DNA of 64,000 bases from Pseudovibrio exalbescens (GCF_028737195.1 NZ_JAQZAJ010000001.1:1040050-1104049), one strand, 5' to 3'; positions 1-10,036 are shown, numbered from the stretch's first letter. Notes: generated by a model from the sequence alone, not told the origin. A program made the numbers and translations.

Positions 1-449
1 TGGCCAAGGACAATCGTATCGGCATTCTCAGACGCTTGGATCACTCGGCGATTTTCCTCATGATTGCCGGCACTTACACGCCGCTCTGCCTGATGGTTCT
101 GGGAGGCTGGACAGGCACCATTCTGCTCGCCGTGGTTTGGTCGGGTGCTGTTGCGGGCGCCACCATCAAGATCTTTCACATGCACCGATTTGAGCGGCTC
201 ACCGTTCCGATCTATCTCGCGCTCGGATGGGCGGCAATTTTCGCTATTGTCCCGCTGTATCAGCAAGCTTCAACTGCAGGGTTCGTGTTTCTGGTCGTCG
301 GCGGCGGCCTATATACTGTCGGCACGTTATTCTACGTCTGGAAGACCCTGCCCTATCAGAACGCCATCTGGCATGGTTTCGTTCTTAGCGCCGCCATATG
401 CCATTTTGTATCAATCCTGATTGATACGGTCGTGCCGGTTCTGGCCTAG
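1..449 (+). CDS. Hemolysin III family membrane protein, 5' end cut by window edge
   Basis: The reading frame is open from base 3 to the stop at 447-449 (148 residues visible), so the true start lies left of the window. The visible part is a string of hydrophobic helices. It carries the hallmarks of the HlyIII/YqfA (PAQR-like) family: a DHSAIFLMIAGTYTP segment near the start and an AIWHGFVLSAAICHF segment near the C-terminus, with the conserved His residues that place a putative metal site at the membrane face. Family members are seven-helix inner-membrane proteins of poorly defined role; the name comes from a Bacillus hemolysin and does not establish haemolytic activity here. The next gene on the same strand begins about 150 bp on. 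Confidence 0.85.
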   Translation, partial: AKDNRIGILRRLDHSAIFLMIAGTYTPLCLMVLGGWTGTILLAVVWSGAVAGATIKIFHMHRFERLTVPIYLALGWAAIFAIVPLYQQASTAGFVFLVVGGGLYTVGTLFYVWKTLPYQNAIWHGFVLSAAICHFVSILIDTVVPVLA

Positions 450-602
450 GCAACTTGCAATAAGTTCACCGGCTTATTGAAATTCTCTCACCCAAAGACA
501 GCATTGCGCCTTTGGCAGGGCTTCCGCTACAACTGAGTGCTCCAACCAAAAACTGGGAGCAGACCCAATCTCTCCCATTTCGCTTCCGGAGCCACTCCCC
601 GC

Positions 603-1658
603 ATGACTGCTTCAACACCAAAGATCTTTGACGGCCATAACGATACGCTTTTGAAACTCGTCATGCATCGCGGTACCAAGAAAGAGCGCAGCTTTTTTGA
701 GCGCGTGGACTACGATCATATTGATCTGCCGCGCGCAAAAGAAGGCAACCTGTGTGGCGGCTTCTTCGCCCTGTGGGTACCTTCGCAGCGCGACCTCAAA
801 GCCGATATGGGCACAGCCCACGATGATCCCTCAAACTTCTCCAGTGTGCCGCAAGAGAGCGCTCTGGCCTATACCGGCCAACTGATTTCGCAGGCCGTCC
901 AAATCGAACGCGCAGCCAAAGGAGAGGTCATCCTATGCCGCTCCACCCGCGAAATCCGTGAGACTGCCGCGCAAGACAAGTTTGCAATCCTGCTTCACAT
1001 GGAAGGTGCGGAAGCAATTGATCCGGATTTTGCGGCGCTGGATATGCTCTATGAGGCCGGGCTGCGGTCCATAGGACCGGTTTGGAGCCGTCAGAACATC
1101 TTTGCAGACGGTGTCCCAATGCGTTTCAACTCTTCGCCTGATACGGGCTCTGGCCTCACTGAAAAGGGACGGGAGCTGGTCAGGCGCTGCAATCACATGG
1201 GCGTGATGCTGGACATGTCTCACATTACCGAAAAAGGGTTTTGGGACGTGGCTGCCTTAAGCACAAAGCCGCTTGTCGCCACCCATTCCAACGTCCACGC
1301 CATCTGCCCACATGCCCGCAACTTGACGGATAAGCAACTCGCAGCGATTGCCGAGAGCAAGGGCGTAGTCGGGATAAACTTCGCCGTTAGTTTCCTGCGC
1401 GAAGATGGCAGCTGGAGTGCAGACACACCGCTGGACCTTGTTGTGCGACACGCCGCCTATCTTGTTGAGAAGCTAGGTGAAGATGGGGTCGCGCTCGGCT
1501 CCGACTTTGATGGCTGCCGCGTGCCGAAAGATCTGAAAGATGCCAGTGGCCTGCCCTGCCTCATTGAAGCCTTGCGAACGGCAGGTTTTGGGGAAGAACT
1601 CATCGAGAAGATCGCGCACAAGAACTGGTGGAGTGTGTTGGAGCGGACCGGCATTTAG
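603..1658 (+). CDS. Membrane dipeptidase (peptidase family M19, renal dipeptidase-like)
   Basis: A 351-residue zinc dipeptidase of family M19, which cleaves dipeptides including ones with a D-residue at the C-terminal position. Visible zinc-site motifs are FDGHND (HxD) near the N-terminus, LLHMEGAEA with the bridging Glu, DMSHIT and ATHSN with the His ligands, and GSDFDG near the C-terminus. I chose the ATG at 603, whose protein begins MTASTPKIFDGHND as in family members. An in-frame GTG at 537 would add 22 unconserved residues. No signal peptide is seen, so the enzyme is probably cytoplasmic. It converges on the oligopeptide ABC operon across a shared terminator; imported peptides are a plausible substrate (inference). 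Confidence 0.9.
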   Translation: MTASTPKIFDGHNDTLLKLVMHRGTKKERSFFERVDYDHIDLPRAKEGNLCGGFFALWVPSQRDLKADMGTAHDDPSNFSSVPQESALAYTGQLISQAVQIERAAKGEVILCRSTREIRETAAQDKFAILLHMEGAEAIDPDFAALDMLYEAGLRSIGPVWSRQNIFADGVPMRFNSSPDTGSGLTEKGRELVRRCNHMGVMLDMSHITEKGFWDVAALSTKPLVATHSNVHAICPHARNLTDKQLAAIAESKGVVGINFAVSFLREDGSWSADTPLDLVVRHAAYLVEKLGEDGVALGSDFDGCRVPKDLKDASGLPCLIEALRTAGFGEELIEKIAHKNWWSVLERTGI

Positions 1659-1688
1659 GCGCAGACCAAGCAGCGTTCTCACCAAACG

Positions 1689-1716
1689 AAAAACCCGGCA
1701 CAAGGCCGGGTTTTTA
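1689..1716. terminator. Bidirectional rho-independent terminator
   Basis: A GC-rich hairpin (ACCCGGC, short loop, GCCGGGT) is flanked by an A-run on the left and a T-run on the right. It can therefore end both the dipeptidase transcript and the convergent oligopeptide ABC operon. Confidence 0.85.
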
Positions 1717-1735
1717 TTCACTATTGCATCAGATC

Positions 1736-3358
1736 TCAAGCAACAACAGGCTCGTCATGCTTGAGAACGGCAGCCTCGACCAGTTCCTTGGTATAGGCCT
1801 CCTGCGGATTGCTGAAGATCTCAGCGGCAGAGCCCTGCTCCACAACAACACCCTTCTTCATCACCATGACGGTGTCCGACATGGCACGCACAACAGCCAA
1901 ATCGTGAGAAATGAAGAGGTATGTCAGGTTGTGTTCGTCCTGGAACTTGCGGAGCAGTTCGACAACCTGCTTCTGGATTGTGCGGTCCAGCGCGGAGGTT
2001 GGCTCATCCAGCACCACAAGTTTTGGCTTCAACACCATGGTACGCGCGATGGCGATACGCTGACGCTGTCCACCCGAGAACTCGTGCGGATAGCGGTTGC
2101 GCATGCTTGGGTCCATGGACACTTCTTCCAGGGCCTGACAGGCGTAGCGGTCACGCTCAGCAGCGGAAAGGTGCGGTTCATGAACCAACAAGCCTTCCGT
2201 GATGATCTGGCCTACCGTCAGACGCGGGCTCAATGAACCAAACGGATCCTGGAAGATAAGCTGCATTTCCTTGCGCAGCGGACGCATTGCACGCCGCGTT
2301 GCCCCGGAAATGTCCTTGCCCATATAGACCACGCGGCCCTTTGAAGGCAGCAACTGCAGCACGGCACGACCAAGCGTGGATTTGCCTGAACCGGACTCGC
2401 CCACGATGCCTAGGGTCTGACCTTCACGCACCTTCAAAGAGATGTCGTTTACGGCCCGTAGAACGTGTTTTGGCATCAAGAAACCGTTTTCGGTCTCAAA
2501 CTCCACACGAACGTCGGTCGCATCCAGCACCAAAGGCTTTGTGTCCGGCACAAGATCTTTGCGCCCTGTTGGCTCAGCATCCAACAACATGCGCGTATAC
2601 TCATGCTGTGGGTTGCCAAAGATCTCTTTGGTGTTGCCTTCTTCAACCACTTCACCCCGGCGCATCACGTAAACGCGGTCAGAGATCCGTTCCACGATGC
2701 CCAGATCGTGGGTGATGAAGACGACAGCCATGCCGAGACGCTTCTGCAGATCGGCCATCAGGTCAAGGATTTGAGCCTGAGTGGTCACATCCAGTGCGGT
2801 GGTTGGTTCGTCCGCAATGAGAATGTCTGGGTCGTTTGCCAGTGCCATTGCGATCATCACGCGTTGGCGCTGCCCACCGGACATTTCATAGGGATAAGCC
2901 TTCACCTTACGTGCAGGCTCAGGAATGCCAACCAGCTCGAGAAGCTCGACGGCTCGCTTGCGAGCGCTCGCCCATGTATATTCACCGTGCTCGACCATTG
3001 GCTCGCACAACTGACGCTCAATGGTGTAGAGCGGGTCAAGCGATGTCATTGGCTCCTGGAAGATCATTGTGATCTTCGCGCCACGGATCTTGTTGAGCTT
3101 GCGAGAAGACAACCCAAGAATGTTGTTGCCTTCATACTTCACGCTGCCTGAGGTCCGGCCATTTGACGCGAGCAGGCCCATGGCCGCCATCATCGTCTGG
3201 CTTTTACCAGAGCCGGACTCGCCCACGATCGCAACGGTCTCGCCCTTGTCGACGTGGATGTTGATGCCTTTAACGGCATTAACGGTGCCGGTGTTGGTCT
3301 CGAAATCGACTTTGAGGTTCTCGATTTCAAGAACAGTGTTTTCGTTTACTGTACTCAT
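1736..3358 (-). CDS. Oligopeptide/microcin C-type ABC transporter, fused double ATPase (OppD-OppF/YejF-like)
   Basis: A 540-residue protein with two complete ABC ATPase domains in tandem, each followed by the oligopeptide-type C-terminal extension. Both halves keep Walker A (GESGSGKSQ in the first, GESGSGKST in the second), an MSGGQRQRV or FSGGQRQRI signature, Walker B with DEPT, and a switch His (ITHDLG, ISHDLA). It thus replaces the separate OppD and OppF subunits and energises uptake through the OppB/OppC permeases encoded just upstream in the operon. YejF of the microcin C transporter has the same architecture. It is the last gene of the four-gene operon and ends at a bidirectional terminator. 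Confidence 0.9.
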   Translation of the reverse strand: MSTVNENTVLEIENLKVDFETNTGTVNAVKGINIHVDKGETVAIVGESGSGKSQTMMAAMGLLASNGRTSGSVKYEGNNILGLSSRKLNKIRGAKITMIFQEPMTSLDPLYTIERQLCEPMVEHGEYTWASARKRAVELLELVGIPEPARKVKAYPYEMSGGQRQRVMIAMALANDPDILIADEPTTALDVTTQAQILDLMADLQKRLGMAVVFITHDLGIVERISDRVYVMRRGEVVEEGNTKEIFGNPQHEYTRMLLDAEPTGRKDLVPDTKPLVLDATDVRVEFETENGFLMPKHVLRAVNDISLKVREGQTLGIVGESGSGKSTLGRAVLQLLPSKGRVVYMGKDISGATRRAMRPLRKEMQLIFQDPFGSLSPRLTVGQIITEGLLVHEPHLSAAERDRYACQALEEVSMDPSMRNRYPHEFSGGQRQRIAIARTMVLKPKLVVLDEPTSALDRTIQKQVVELLRKFQDEHNLTYLFISHDLAVVRAMSDTVMVMKKGVVVEQGSAAEIFSNPQEAYTKELVEAAVLKHDEPVVA

Positions 3359-3367
3359 CCAGCCCTC

Positions 3368-4495
3368 TTATCGATCTTTCGGATCCAACGCATCGCGCAG
3401 ACCATCACCGATGAAGTTCAGCGCAAACAGCGTGGAAGTGAGGAACAGGGATGGGAAGATCAGCATCCAAGGCGCACCCTGAAGATTACGCGCACCTTCT
3501 GAGATCAAAACACCCCAGCTGGTCATTGGCTCCTGAACGCCCAGTCCCAAGAAGGACAGGAAGCTTTCCAGAAGGATTACCTTTGGTACCAGAAGTGTCA
3601 TGTAGACAACAACAGGGCCAAGGGTGTTCGGGATGATGTGACGCTTCAAGATACCGCCACTCTCAACGCCCATTGCTTCCGCAGCCTGAACGTATTCCTG
3701 ACGTTTGATGGAAAGCGTCTGACCGCGCACAATACGCGCCATATCCAGCCATTCCACCGCACCCACGGCTATAAACATCAAGACGAAATTTCGCCCAAAG
3801 AACACCACGAGCATGATCACGAAGAAGATGAACGGCAGTGAGTAGAGGATATCTACCACGCGCATCATGATCAGATCGACCTTGCCGCCGAAGTAACCGG
3901 AAACGGTACCGTAGATCACACCAATGGAAATCGCGACCAAGGTTGCGAGCAAACCAATTGTCAGAGATACACGGCCAGCAATCAGAGTCCGGGTGAGCAT
4001 GTCACGACCGTTCGCATCCGTACCGAAGTAGAAATGCATGTACTGAACGTCAGCAGTTACAGTAGCGCTCTTGCGATCCTCAGAGTAGTTGATGATCTGA
4101 GTATTTTCGAAGATGTCAGAACGATCGAAGCGACGGGTATTGCGCTCATCAATTTCACGACGAGAAGTGACTTCGGCTTCCACCTTGCCATCAACAACCT
4201 GATAGCTCTCTACATTCAGTCGTGCGCGCTTGGCGACAGACATGAATGCAGGTTCAATCTGGTCCTGTCGCGGGTAGGCTTCCAGGCTGGCTGGCACCTT
4301 GACGTAGTCACGGTAAACCGCGTCGTACTCGTGCGGAGCCAACATAGGACCAATGATGGACAAGATCGTGATGAAGATCAGAACAACGATCGAAGTTACC
4401 GCAGCGCGGTTGGCCTTCAATCGGTCCTTCGCATCGTCCCAAAGGGAACGCCCTAGCTCTGGCGTTTCTTTATTATTAGTAGAGGTAACACTCAT
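3368..4495 (-). CDS. oppC: Oligopeptide ABC transporter permease OppC
   Basis: A 375-residue inner-membrane permease of the DppC/OppC family. It has a cytoplasmic N-terminus, a first helix at about residues 35-55, and five further helices in the C-terminal half. The EAA cytoplasmic loop (AAEAMGVESGGILKRHIIPN) contacts the ATPase. It is longer than the usual roughly 300 residues because about 115 mostly hydrophilic residues lie between helix 1 and the permease core, at about positions 55-170, presumably in the periplasm. The gene sits 11 bp after oppB and 9 bp before the ATPase gene, so the three are co-transcribed. Confidence 0.92.
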   Translation of the reverse strand: MSVTSTNNKETPELGRSLWDDAKDRLKANRAAVTSIVVLIFITILSIIGPMLAPHEYDAVYRDYVKVPASLEAYPRQDQIEPAFMSVAKRARLNVESYQVVDGKVEAEVTSRREIDERNTRRFDRSDIFENTQIINYSEDRKSATVTADVQYMHFYFGTDANGRDMLTRTLIAGRVSLTIGLLATLVAISIGVIYGTVSGYFGGKVDLIMMRVVDILYSLPFIFFVIMLVVFFGRNFVLMFIAVGAVEWLDMARIVRGQTLSIKRQEYVQAAEAMGVESGGILKRHIIPNTLGPVVVYMTLLVPKVILLESFLSFLGLGVQEPMTSWGVLISEGARNLQGAPWMLIFPSLFLTSTLFALNFIGDGLRDALDPKDR

Positions 4496-4506
4496 TTGCG
4501 GGAACC

Positions 4507-5430
4507 TCAGTCGAAGCGAACGCGCGGATCAAGCACTGCATAGAGCAGATCCACGATCAAGTTGAAGAGGATAACGAAACAAGCCACAACAACTACGGTA
4601 CCCATGACGAGGGTGTAGTCGCGGTTCAAAGCGCCTTGTACGAAATAGCGGCCGATGCCCGGGATACCGAAAATGGTCTCGATCACAACGGAACCAGTCA
4701 GGAGCGCTGCAGCTGCAGGGCCGAGATAGGTTACCACCGGCAGGATCGCGCCGCGGAGTGCGTGGACCACGACAATGGTGTATCCAGACAAGCCATAGGC
4801 ACGGGCAGTGCGTACGTGGTTTGAACGCAGGGCTTCAATCATTGAGCCGCGTGTCAGACGTGCAACAATCGCGATCTGTGGCAGCGCCAATGTCACCACC
4901 GGCAGGATCTTGTTCACGAAGGCTCCACCGCCCCAACCGCCGACCGGCAGCCAGCCCCAGTAGACGCCGAGAACCAGCGTCAGGCAGGGCGCGACCACGA
5001 AGTTCGGAATGGTCACACCGAACGTCGCAGCAGTCATGACGGAGTAGTCAACGCCTTTGTTCTGCCGAAGGGCAGCAATGACGCCGAAAAAACCACCAAT
5101 TACAAGAGCAAGGGTGAGCGCACCAAGACCCAACTGCATAGAAATAGGCAGGCTTTGCGCAAAAAGTTCATTGATAGAAAAATCTCGGAAGAAGAAGCTC
5201 GGCCCGAAATCGCCGGACAATACACTCTTCAAATAGATGAGGTACTGCTCCCAGAGAGACTTATCCAAATTGTAAATCTTGTTCAGATTTTCCATTACCT
5301 TAGCTTCGAGCGGACGCTCCAGATCGAAGGGACCACCTGGCGCGATGCGCATGAGGAAGAAGGAAATGGTAATAATCAGAAACAAGGTCGGTATTGCGCT
5401 GAGCAGACGGCCCAGAACATAACGCAGCAT
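4507..5430 (-). CDS. oppB: Oligopeptide ABC transporter permease OppB
   Basis: A 307-residue inner-membrane permease that matches E. coli OppB in length and along its whole sequence. The N-terminus MLRYVLGRLLSAIPTL leads into the first helix, followed by a hydrophilic loop with APGGPFDLERPL. The core has the RTARAYGLSGYTIVVVHALR EAA-type loop, and the C-terminus is VDLLYAVLDPRVRFD. Six helices are expected. It forms the translocation pore with OppC. It follows oppA after about 100 bp containing a strong hairpin. Confidence 0.94.
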   Translation of the reverse strand: MLRYVLGRLLSAIPTLFLIITISFFLMRIAPGGPFDLERPLEAKVMENLNKIYNLDKSLWEQYLIYLKSVLSGDFGPSFFFRDFSINELFAQSLPISMQLGLGALTLALVIGGFFGVIAALRQNKGVDYSVMTAATFGVTIPNFVVAPCLTLVLGVYWGWLPVGGWGGGAFVNKILPVVTLALPQIAIVARLTRGSMIEALRSNHVRTARAYGLSGYTIVVVHALRGAILPVVTYLGPAAAALLTGSVVIETIFGIPGIGRYFVQGALNRDYTLVMGTVVVVACFVILFNLIVDLLYAVLDPRVRFD

Positions 5431-5480
5431 GGCCCTGTATCTCCAATTGTTTATAGTTTTGTTCAGTGCCTGATAACAAA

Positions 5481-5516
5481 GGAACCGGCCACAGTGGGTG
5501 CCACCATGGCCGGTCC
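5481..5516 (-). terminator. Intra-operon hairpin between oppA and oppB
   Basis: A long inverted repeat (GGACCGGCCA paired with TGGCCGGTTCC on the minus strand) lies in the 104-bp oppA-oppB gap. It lacks a strong T-run on the minus strand. It is therefore more likely an attenuator or RNA-stabilising stem-loop that raises binding-protein output over permease output than a full terminator (inference). Confidence 0.6.
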
Positions 5517-5534
5517 TACTGAACTTACTTTACG

Positions 5535-7121
5535 TTATTCAGCAATAGAGATGAAGCGGCTTGGGTGGATGTCCAGCAGGTTATCCTCGAAGCCACTTAC
5601 GCTGTCCGCTACGATGTTCTTGGAACCGTAGAACATGAGCGGGATGAATGGCAGGTCACGCATGAAGAGCGTTTCTGCCTGCTTCAGAACTTCAGCGCGC
5701 TTTTCAAGATCCAGAGTCACTGCTGCCTCATCCATGAGAGCATCGAATTCTGGGTTTTCGTAGCGAGCGTAGTTGAAGCCAACGTTGTCACTCTCAACCA
5801 TGAACAGGAAGTTCTGTGGGTCAGAGTAGTCACCAATCCAGCCAGCACGTGCCACATCGAAGTCACCACGGTCACGCAGGTGCGCATAGTGGGTCTTGGT
5901 GTCAGTGTTGAGCAGGGTTACTTCAACACCGAGAGGCTTCCACATGTCAGCAATCGCAACTGCTGTGTTCTTGTGGTTTTCAGAGGTGTTGTAGCGGATT
6001 TCGATCTCGAGTGGGTTAGCTTCGCTATAGCCCTTCTCTTCTAGGATCTTCATTGCCAGTTCTTCACGGTCCAAGAGGTCCATGTCGGCCCACTCAGCCA
6101 GTGCTGGCTCACCGTAGTTTGCAATTCCTGGAGGAACGAAGGAGTACGCAGCAACCATGGTGTCGCCCCAGATTTCCTCTGCGAGGAACTCACGGTCGAT
6201 TGCCATGGAAAGAGCCTGACGTACTTCAGGGTCTTTGGTTGCTTCAGACTCATGGTTCACAGCGTAGTAGTATGTGCCGAGGTATGGCGCTACGTGGAAC
6301 TGGTCACCAAAGGTTTCCTTGATGAAGTCGATCTGCTCGAGCGGAACGTCGTTGTTGGTGTGCAGTTCGCCAGCCTGGAAGCGACGCAGAGCAGCGCCAC
6401 GATCTTCGGTTGGGTAGAACTTGACCTTGTCGACCTTCACGTTATCAGCGTCGTGGAAGTGTTCGTTCTTCACAACGGTGATGGAGTCGTTTGGTGTGAA
6501 GTCTGCAAGAACAAAGGCACCATTGGTTACAATGTTTTCTGGCTTCACAAAGTCACTGCCGAACTTCTCGACGGTTGCAGGGTGGACTGGAAGACCAGTC
6601 TGGTGACCCAGCAGATCAATGAAGTAAGGCGTCGCTGCTTGCAGCTTGATTTCGAGTGTCGCGTCGTCGAGCGCCTTAACACCCAGCTCTTCAGGAGCCA
6701 GCTCGCCGGTGTTTACCTTCTCTGCATTGAAGATTGGGTAAAGGACGTTCGCGTACTTCGCGCCAGTCTCTGGGGTCATGATGCGACGCAGAGAGTATTC
6801 AAAGTCGCCTGCAACAACTGGATCGCCGTTGGACCACTTTGCGTCTGGGCGCATTTTGAAAGTGTAGACCAGACCATCTTCGGAAACAGTCCAGCTTTCA
6901 GCTGCGCCCGGGATGATTTCGCCTTCTGCAGAATATGCTACGAGGCCTTCGTACATATCGCGCAGAATGTGTGCTTCATAGGTGGTGGAGGTTTTGTGCT
7001 GGTCCAGAGTTTCTGGATCAGCTGAATTGCCGCGGTGATAGACAACTTCAGCGGCTGCTGTCAGCGACGTGGCTGCAACCAACGCTGCTGCGAGAGCTGT
7101 CATGCGCATGGACTTGATCAT
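5535..7121 (-). CDS. oppA: Oligopeptide ABC transporter substrate-binding protein OppA
   Basis: A 528-residue periplasmic solute-binding protein of family 5. It begins with a Sec signal peptide (MIKSMRMTALAAALVAATSLTAAAE, cleavage after AAA). The mature start YHRGNSADPETLDQHKTSTT and the DMYEGLVAY and GAAESWTVS segments are typical of OppA/DppA. It delivers short peptides to OppBC and is the first gene of the operon. A purine-rich GGGGAGA just upstream of the ATG serves as ribosome binding site. No lipobox is seen, so the protein should be freely periplasmic. Confidence 0.93.
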   Translation of the reverse strand: MIKSMRMTALAAALVAATSLTAAAEVVYHRGNSADPETLDQHKTSTTYEAHILRDMYEGLVAYSAEGEIIPGAAESWTVSEDGLVYTFKMRPDAKWSNGDPVVAGDFEYSLRRIMTPETGAKYANVLYPIFNAEKVNTGELAPEELGVKALDDATLEIKLQAATPYFIDLLGHQTGLPVHPATVEKFGSDFVKPENIVTNGAFVLADFTPNDSITVVKNEHFHDADNVKVDKVKFYPTEDRGAALRRFQAGELHTNNDVPLEQIDFIKETFGDQFHVAPYLGTYYYAVNHESEATKDPEVRQALSMAIDREFLAEEIWGDTMVAAYSFVPPGIANYGEPALAEWADMDLLDREELAMKILEEKGYSEANPLEIEIRYNTSENHKNTAVAIADMWKPLGVEVTLLNTDTKTHYAHLRDRGDFDVARAGWIGDYSDPQNFLFMVESDNVGFNYARYENPEFDALMDEAAVTLDLEKRAEVLKQAETLFMRDLPFIPLMFYGSKNIVADSVSGFEDNLLDIHPSRFISIAE

Positions 7122-7528
7122 TAAGATCTCCCCTCTCCTTAATTCTAACTATTTGCCCCTTTGTTACCCGGGCAGCGGCGCCAAGATTCCACTGTTGGCC
7201 CGCCTTGGCAAGAGACAACAAGGGCTTTTATTTAGATTTGGAACGCCTTCGATTGAAAACATTTCAAAATTCGACACCTAAAAGGCGTCTTTGTTTCCCT
7301 TTTCCACACGCGCAAGGGAGGAATAACCCCTACACCCCATGTAGATCGCAGAAAAGTTCTTCAGATTCCAGCACCGCGAATCCGAGCGACGAGCCCACTA
7401 ATTTACCGGTGTTTTTCCGCGATATTGTATCCTCAATCGCTTTCTTTGGCCCGGCAATGTGATAGATGAAGCCTGCGAAACCTATATACACTGTCCATGC
7501 AAAATACATAAAGCCGGGGTTTTAACAT
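7122..7528. other. Divergent intergenic region between oppA and the ABC-F gene
   Basis: This 407-bp gap must hold the promoters of the leftward opp operon and the rightward ABC-F gene. I saw no convincing coding sequence, RNA gene or inverted-repeat operator in it. Confidence 0.5.
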
Positions 7529-9334
7529 ATGGCGCCTCCTCTCCTGCATATCCGCGACATCCACCTGACCTTCGGGTCAACGCCTCTGCTGACGGGTGCA
7601 GAGTTGCAGGTGGGCGAAGGTGACCGGATCTGTCTGGTTGGGCGCAATGGCTCCGGCAAGTCCACTCTCCTGAAGATCGCAGCCGGCTTAGTAGAACCAG
7701 ACAAGGGCGAAACCTTTTTGCAGCCCGGCACAACAGTGCGCTATCTTCCTCAAGAACCTGATCTAACAGGCTTTTCAACCAGTCTTGAGTATGCGGAGGC
7801 TGGCCTTGCACCAGGTGATGATCACTACCGCGCACAGTACCTTTTAGAGGTTTTGGGTTTGACCGGCCGGGAAGACCCAGCCACACTTTCGGGTGGAGAG
7901 GCCAAGCGAGCAGCAATTGCCCGAGCCTTGGCACCAGAGCCTGATATCCTGCTTCTGGATGAGCCTACCAACCACCTTGATCTCCCAGTAATCGAGTGGT
8001 TGGAAACTGAATTGCGGCAGATGAAGTCCGCAATCGTACTTATCTCACACGACCGACGTTTTCTGGAAAACCTGTCGCGAGCGACAGTCTGGATAGATCG
8101 CGGGCTCTCCAGACGCCAGGAAGAAGGCTTCTCCAAGTTTGAAGAGTGGCGTGACAAGGTTTTTGAAGAAGAAGAACGGGATCAACAGCGCCTCGACCTG
8201 AAGATCAAGCAGGAAGAGCACTGGATGACTTATGGCGTGACCGCACGTCGCAAACGGAACATGCGCCGCGTTCGTGAGCTGGCCGATCTTCGTCAAAAGA
8301 AGCGCGACTACAAAGGTCCGCAAAGCGGCGTCAAGATGGCGGCGACGGAAGGGGAAGTCTCGGGCAAGCTGGTTTCTGAAGCGAAGTCGATCAACAAGGC
8401 TTTCGAGGCCCGCCCTATTGTAAAAGACTTTTCAACACGCATTCAAAGAGGGGATCGTGTTGGCTTTGTCGGCCCAAACGGGGCGGGAAAAACAACTCTC
8501 TTGAAAATGCTGGTGGGCGATCTGGAGCCGGACAGTGGTAGCGTCCGTCTTGGCGCAAACCTTCAGATGATTACGCTGGACCAAAAGCGGGAAAAGCTTG
8601 ACCCAAATGACACGCTGGCCAGCGCCATGACCGGTGGGCGTGGGGATACCGTCATCATTGGCGACACTTCCAAACATGTCATGAGTTACATGAAGGACTT
8701 CTTGTTCAAACCGGAACAAGCGCGTACGCCGGTGCGCGTGCTTTCGGGCGGGGAGCGCGGTCGCCTGTTGCTGGCCCGCGCCCTGGCGATGCCGTCCAAT
8801 GTGATGGTACTCGATGAGCCAACAAACGATCTGGATCTGGAAACGCTTGACCTCCTGCAAGAGCTGATCGCCGACTATCAGGGAACCGTTTTTCTTGTCA
8901 GCCACGATCGCGACTTCCTCGATCGCATCTGCACCTCCGTCATCACCATGGAAGGGGATGGCAAGTGGCAAGAGTATGCTGGCGGCTACTCGGACATGAT
9001 CGCCCAACGGGGAGCGGGCGTTGACGCCAAGAAGGTGCAGAAGTCTGAAAAACCCAAGAAGGACAAGGCGGAAAAGCCGAAGGAAGAGAAGGCAAACAGC
9101 AAGAAGAGTTCCCTCACCTTCACCCAGCAACACCGTCTAAAAGCCCTTCCAGACGAAATTGACTCGCTGCAGCAGAAGATTGCCAAGCTTCAAAAGGAGC
9201 TTGAAGACCCCAACCTTTTCACTGGAAACCCTGAGCGCTTCCACAAAGTGACCGAGGCCGTCGGCAAGGCCCACGAACAGCTGGAAACCTTGGAAGAGGA
9301 ATGGCTTGAGCTGGAAATGCTTGCGGAAGAGTAG
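7529..9334 (+). CDS. uup: ABC-F family ATPase (Uup-like)
   Basis: A 601-residue soluble protein with two ABC domains and no membrane segments, the plan of the ABC-F family. The domains carry Walker A motifs GRNGSGKST (about residues 38-46) and GPNGAGKTT, signatures LSGGEAKR and LSGGERGR, and Walker B motifs LLLDEPTNHLD and MVLDEPTNDLD. A linker rich in Arg and Lys joins them. A charged Lys/Glu-rich stretch and a C-terminal coiled coil (about residues 520-601) are the features that separate Uup from other ABC-F proteins; in Uup this tail binds DNA or ribosomes. It stands alone between opp and a hypothetical gene. The Uup name is by architecture, and another ABC-F subgroup is possible. Confidence 0.88.
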   Translation: MAPPLLHIRDIHLTFGSTPLLTGAELQVGEGDRICLVGRNGSGKSTLLKIAAGLVEPDKGETFLQPGTTVRYLPQEPDLTGFSTSLEYAEAGLAPGDDHYRAQYLLEVLGLTGREDPATLSGGEAKRAAIARALAPEPDILLLDEPTNHLDLPVIEWLETELRQMKSAIVLISHDRRFLENLSRATVWIDRGLSRRQEEGFSKFEEWRDKVFEEEERDQQRLDLKIKQEEHWMTYGVTARRKRNMRRVRELADLRQKKRDYKGPQSGVKMAATEGEVSGKLVSEAKSINKAFEARPIVKDFSTRIQRGDRVGFVGPNGAGKTTLLKMLVGDLEPDSGSVRLGANLQMITLDQKREKLDPNDTLASAMTGGRGDTVIIGDTSKHVMSYMKDFLFKPEQARTPVRVLSGGERGRLLLARALAMPSNVMVLDEPTNDLDLETLDLLQELIADYQGTVFLVSHDRDFLDRICTSVITMEGDGKWQEYAGGYSDMIAQRGAGVDAKKVQKSEKPKKDKAEKPKEEKANSKKSSLTFTQQHRLKALPDEIDSLQQKIAKLQKELEDPNLFTGNPERFHKVTEAVGKAHEQLETLEEEWLELEMLAEE

Positions 9335-9372
9335 AGCGCAAGCGCCCCAAACTATCCTTCCTTTTTCGTGAT

Positions 9373-9394
9373 TGAGGACCTTGGATGGTCCTCA
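9373..9394 (+). terminator. Hairpin after the ABC-F gene
   Basis: The inverted repeat TGAGGACC-TTGGAT-GGTCCTCA lies 39 bp past the ABC-F stop and is followed only by a short TTTC tract. It is a weak or partial terminator. Confidence 0.5.
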
Positions 9395-9469
9395 TTTCGG
9401 TTTGAGGTCGATGCAATTGGGCATTTGCGTGCTTTCTGTTCCCATCACATTTGATGAAAGGAACTCCCA

Positions 9470-10036
9470 ATGCCAAAACTTCGCTACATCATCCTCGGCA
9501 CAACTACCTTGATCATTGGCGGGCTGGTCACGCTAAGCCTGACCGGCACCTCCGCCATCTCCGAGGAGATTGACGCCAGCCAAGCCTCATCCCTAGCCCT
9601 TGTGGGTGACAGCATCGCCGTGGCGATTACCACCAAGGACGATGACCACAAGAGCGTTGAGGTTCACACCAACGATTACAAATGGTGCGACCTGAGCGCG
9701 AAACTCTCCTCAGAAGGGGATCGGGTTGTGGTGCGAATGGAACGGTCGGCCTGGTCTCGCTTCGGATGGTGTGACCCGGAAGCGGAAATCGCCATTCCAT
9801 CCGCATTTAATCTGGACGTGGAGCTGGATGCCATTGCCGCTAACCTGACCGGCTCCTATGAAGCTGTCCGGATCAAAGCCGACAGGGGTGTTTTGCGCTT
9901 CAATGGGACCGCCAGTACCTTTGATTTGGTTGCAGATGCTGCAGTGGTTTACCTGAATTTCCTCAGCCACATGGCGCTAGGTTCGGTAAACATTGACGTG
10001 GACAAGATTGTCTCCAGCATCAGCTACCCGGACTAA
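9470..10036 (+). CDS. Hypothetical exported protein with auto-adhesin-like beta repeats
   Basis: A 188-residue protein with an N-terminal hydrophobic helix (about residues 7-27) that could be a signal peptide or membrane anchor. The rest is rich in alternating hydrophobic beta strands and resembles the repetitive beta structure of DUF2807/DUF4097-type proteins (for example LDVELDAIAANLTGSYEAV and IKADRGVLRF). I do not recognise a specific family and assign no function. A good Shine-Dalgarno (GAAAGGAA) lies just before the ATG at 9470. Its last four bases overlap the convergent AraC-type gene. Confidence 0.75.
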   Translation: MPKLRYIILGTTTLIIGGLVTLSLTGTSAISEEIDASQASSLALVGDSIAVAITTKDDDHKSVEVHTNDYKWCDLSAKLSSEGDRVVVRMERSAWSRFGWCDPEAEIAIPSAFNLDVELDAIAANLTGSYEAVRIKADRGVLRFNGTASTFDLVADAAVVYLNFLSHMALGSVNIDVDKIVSSISYPD

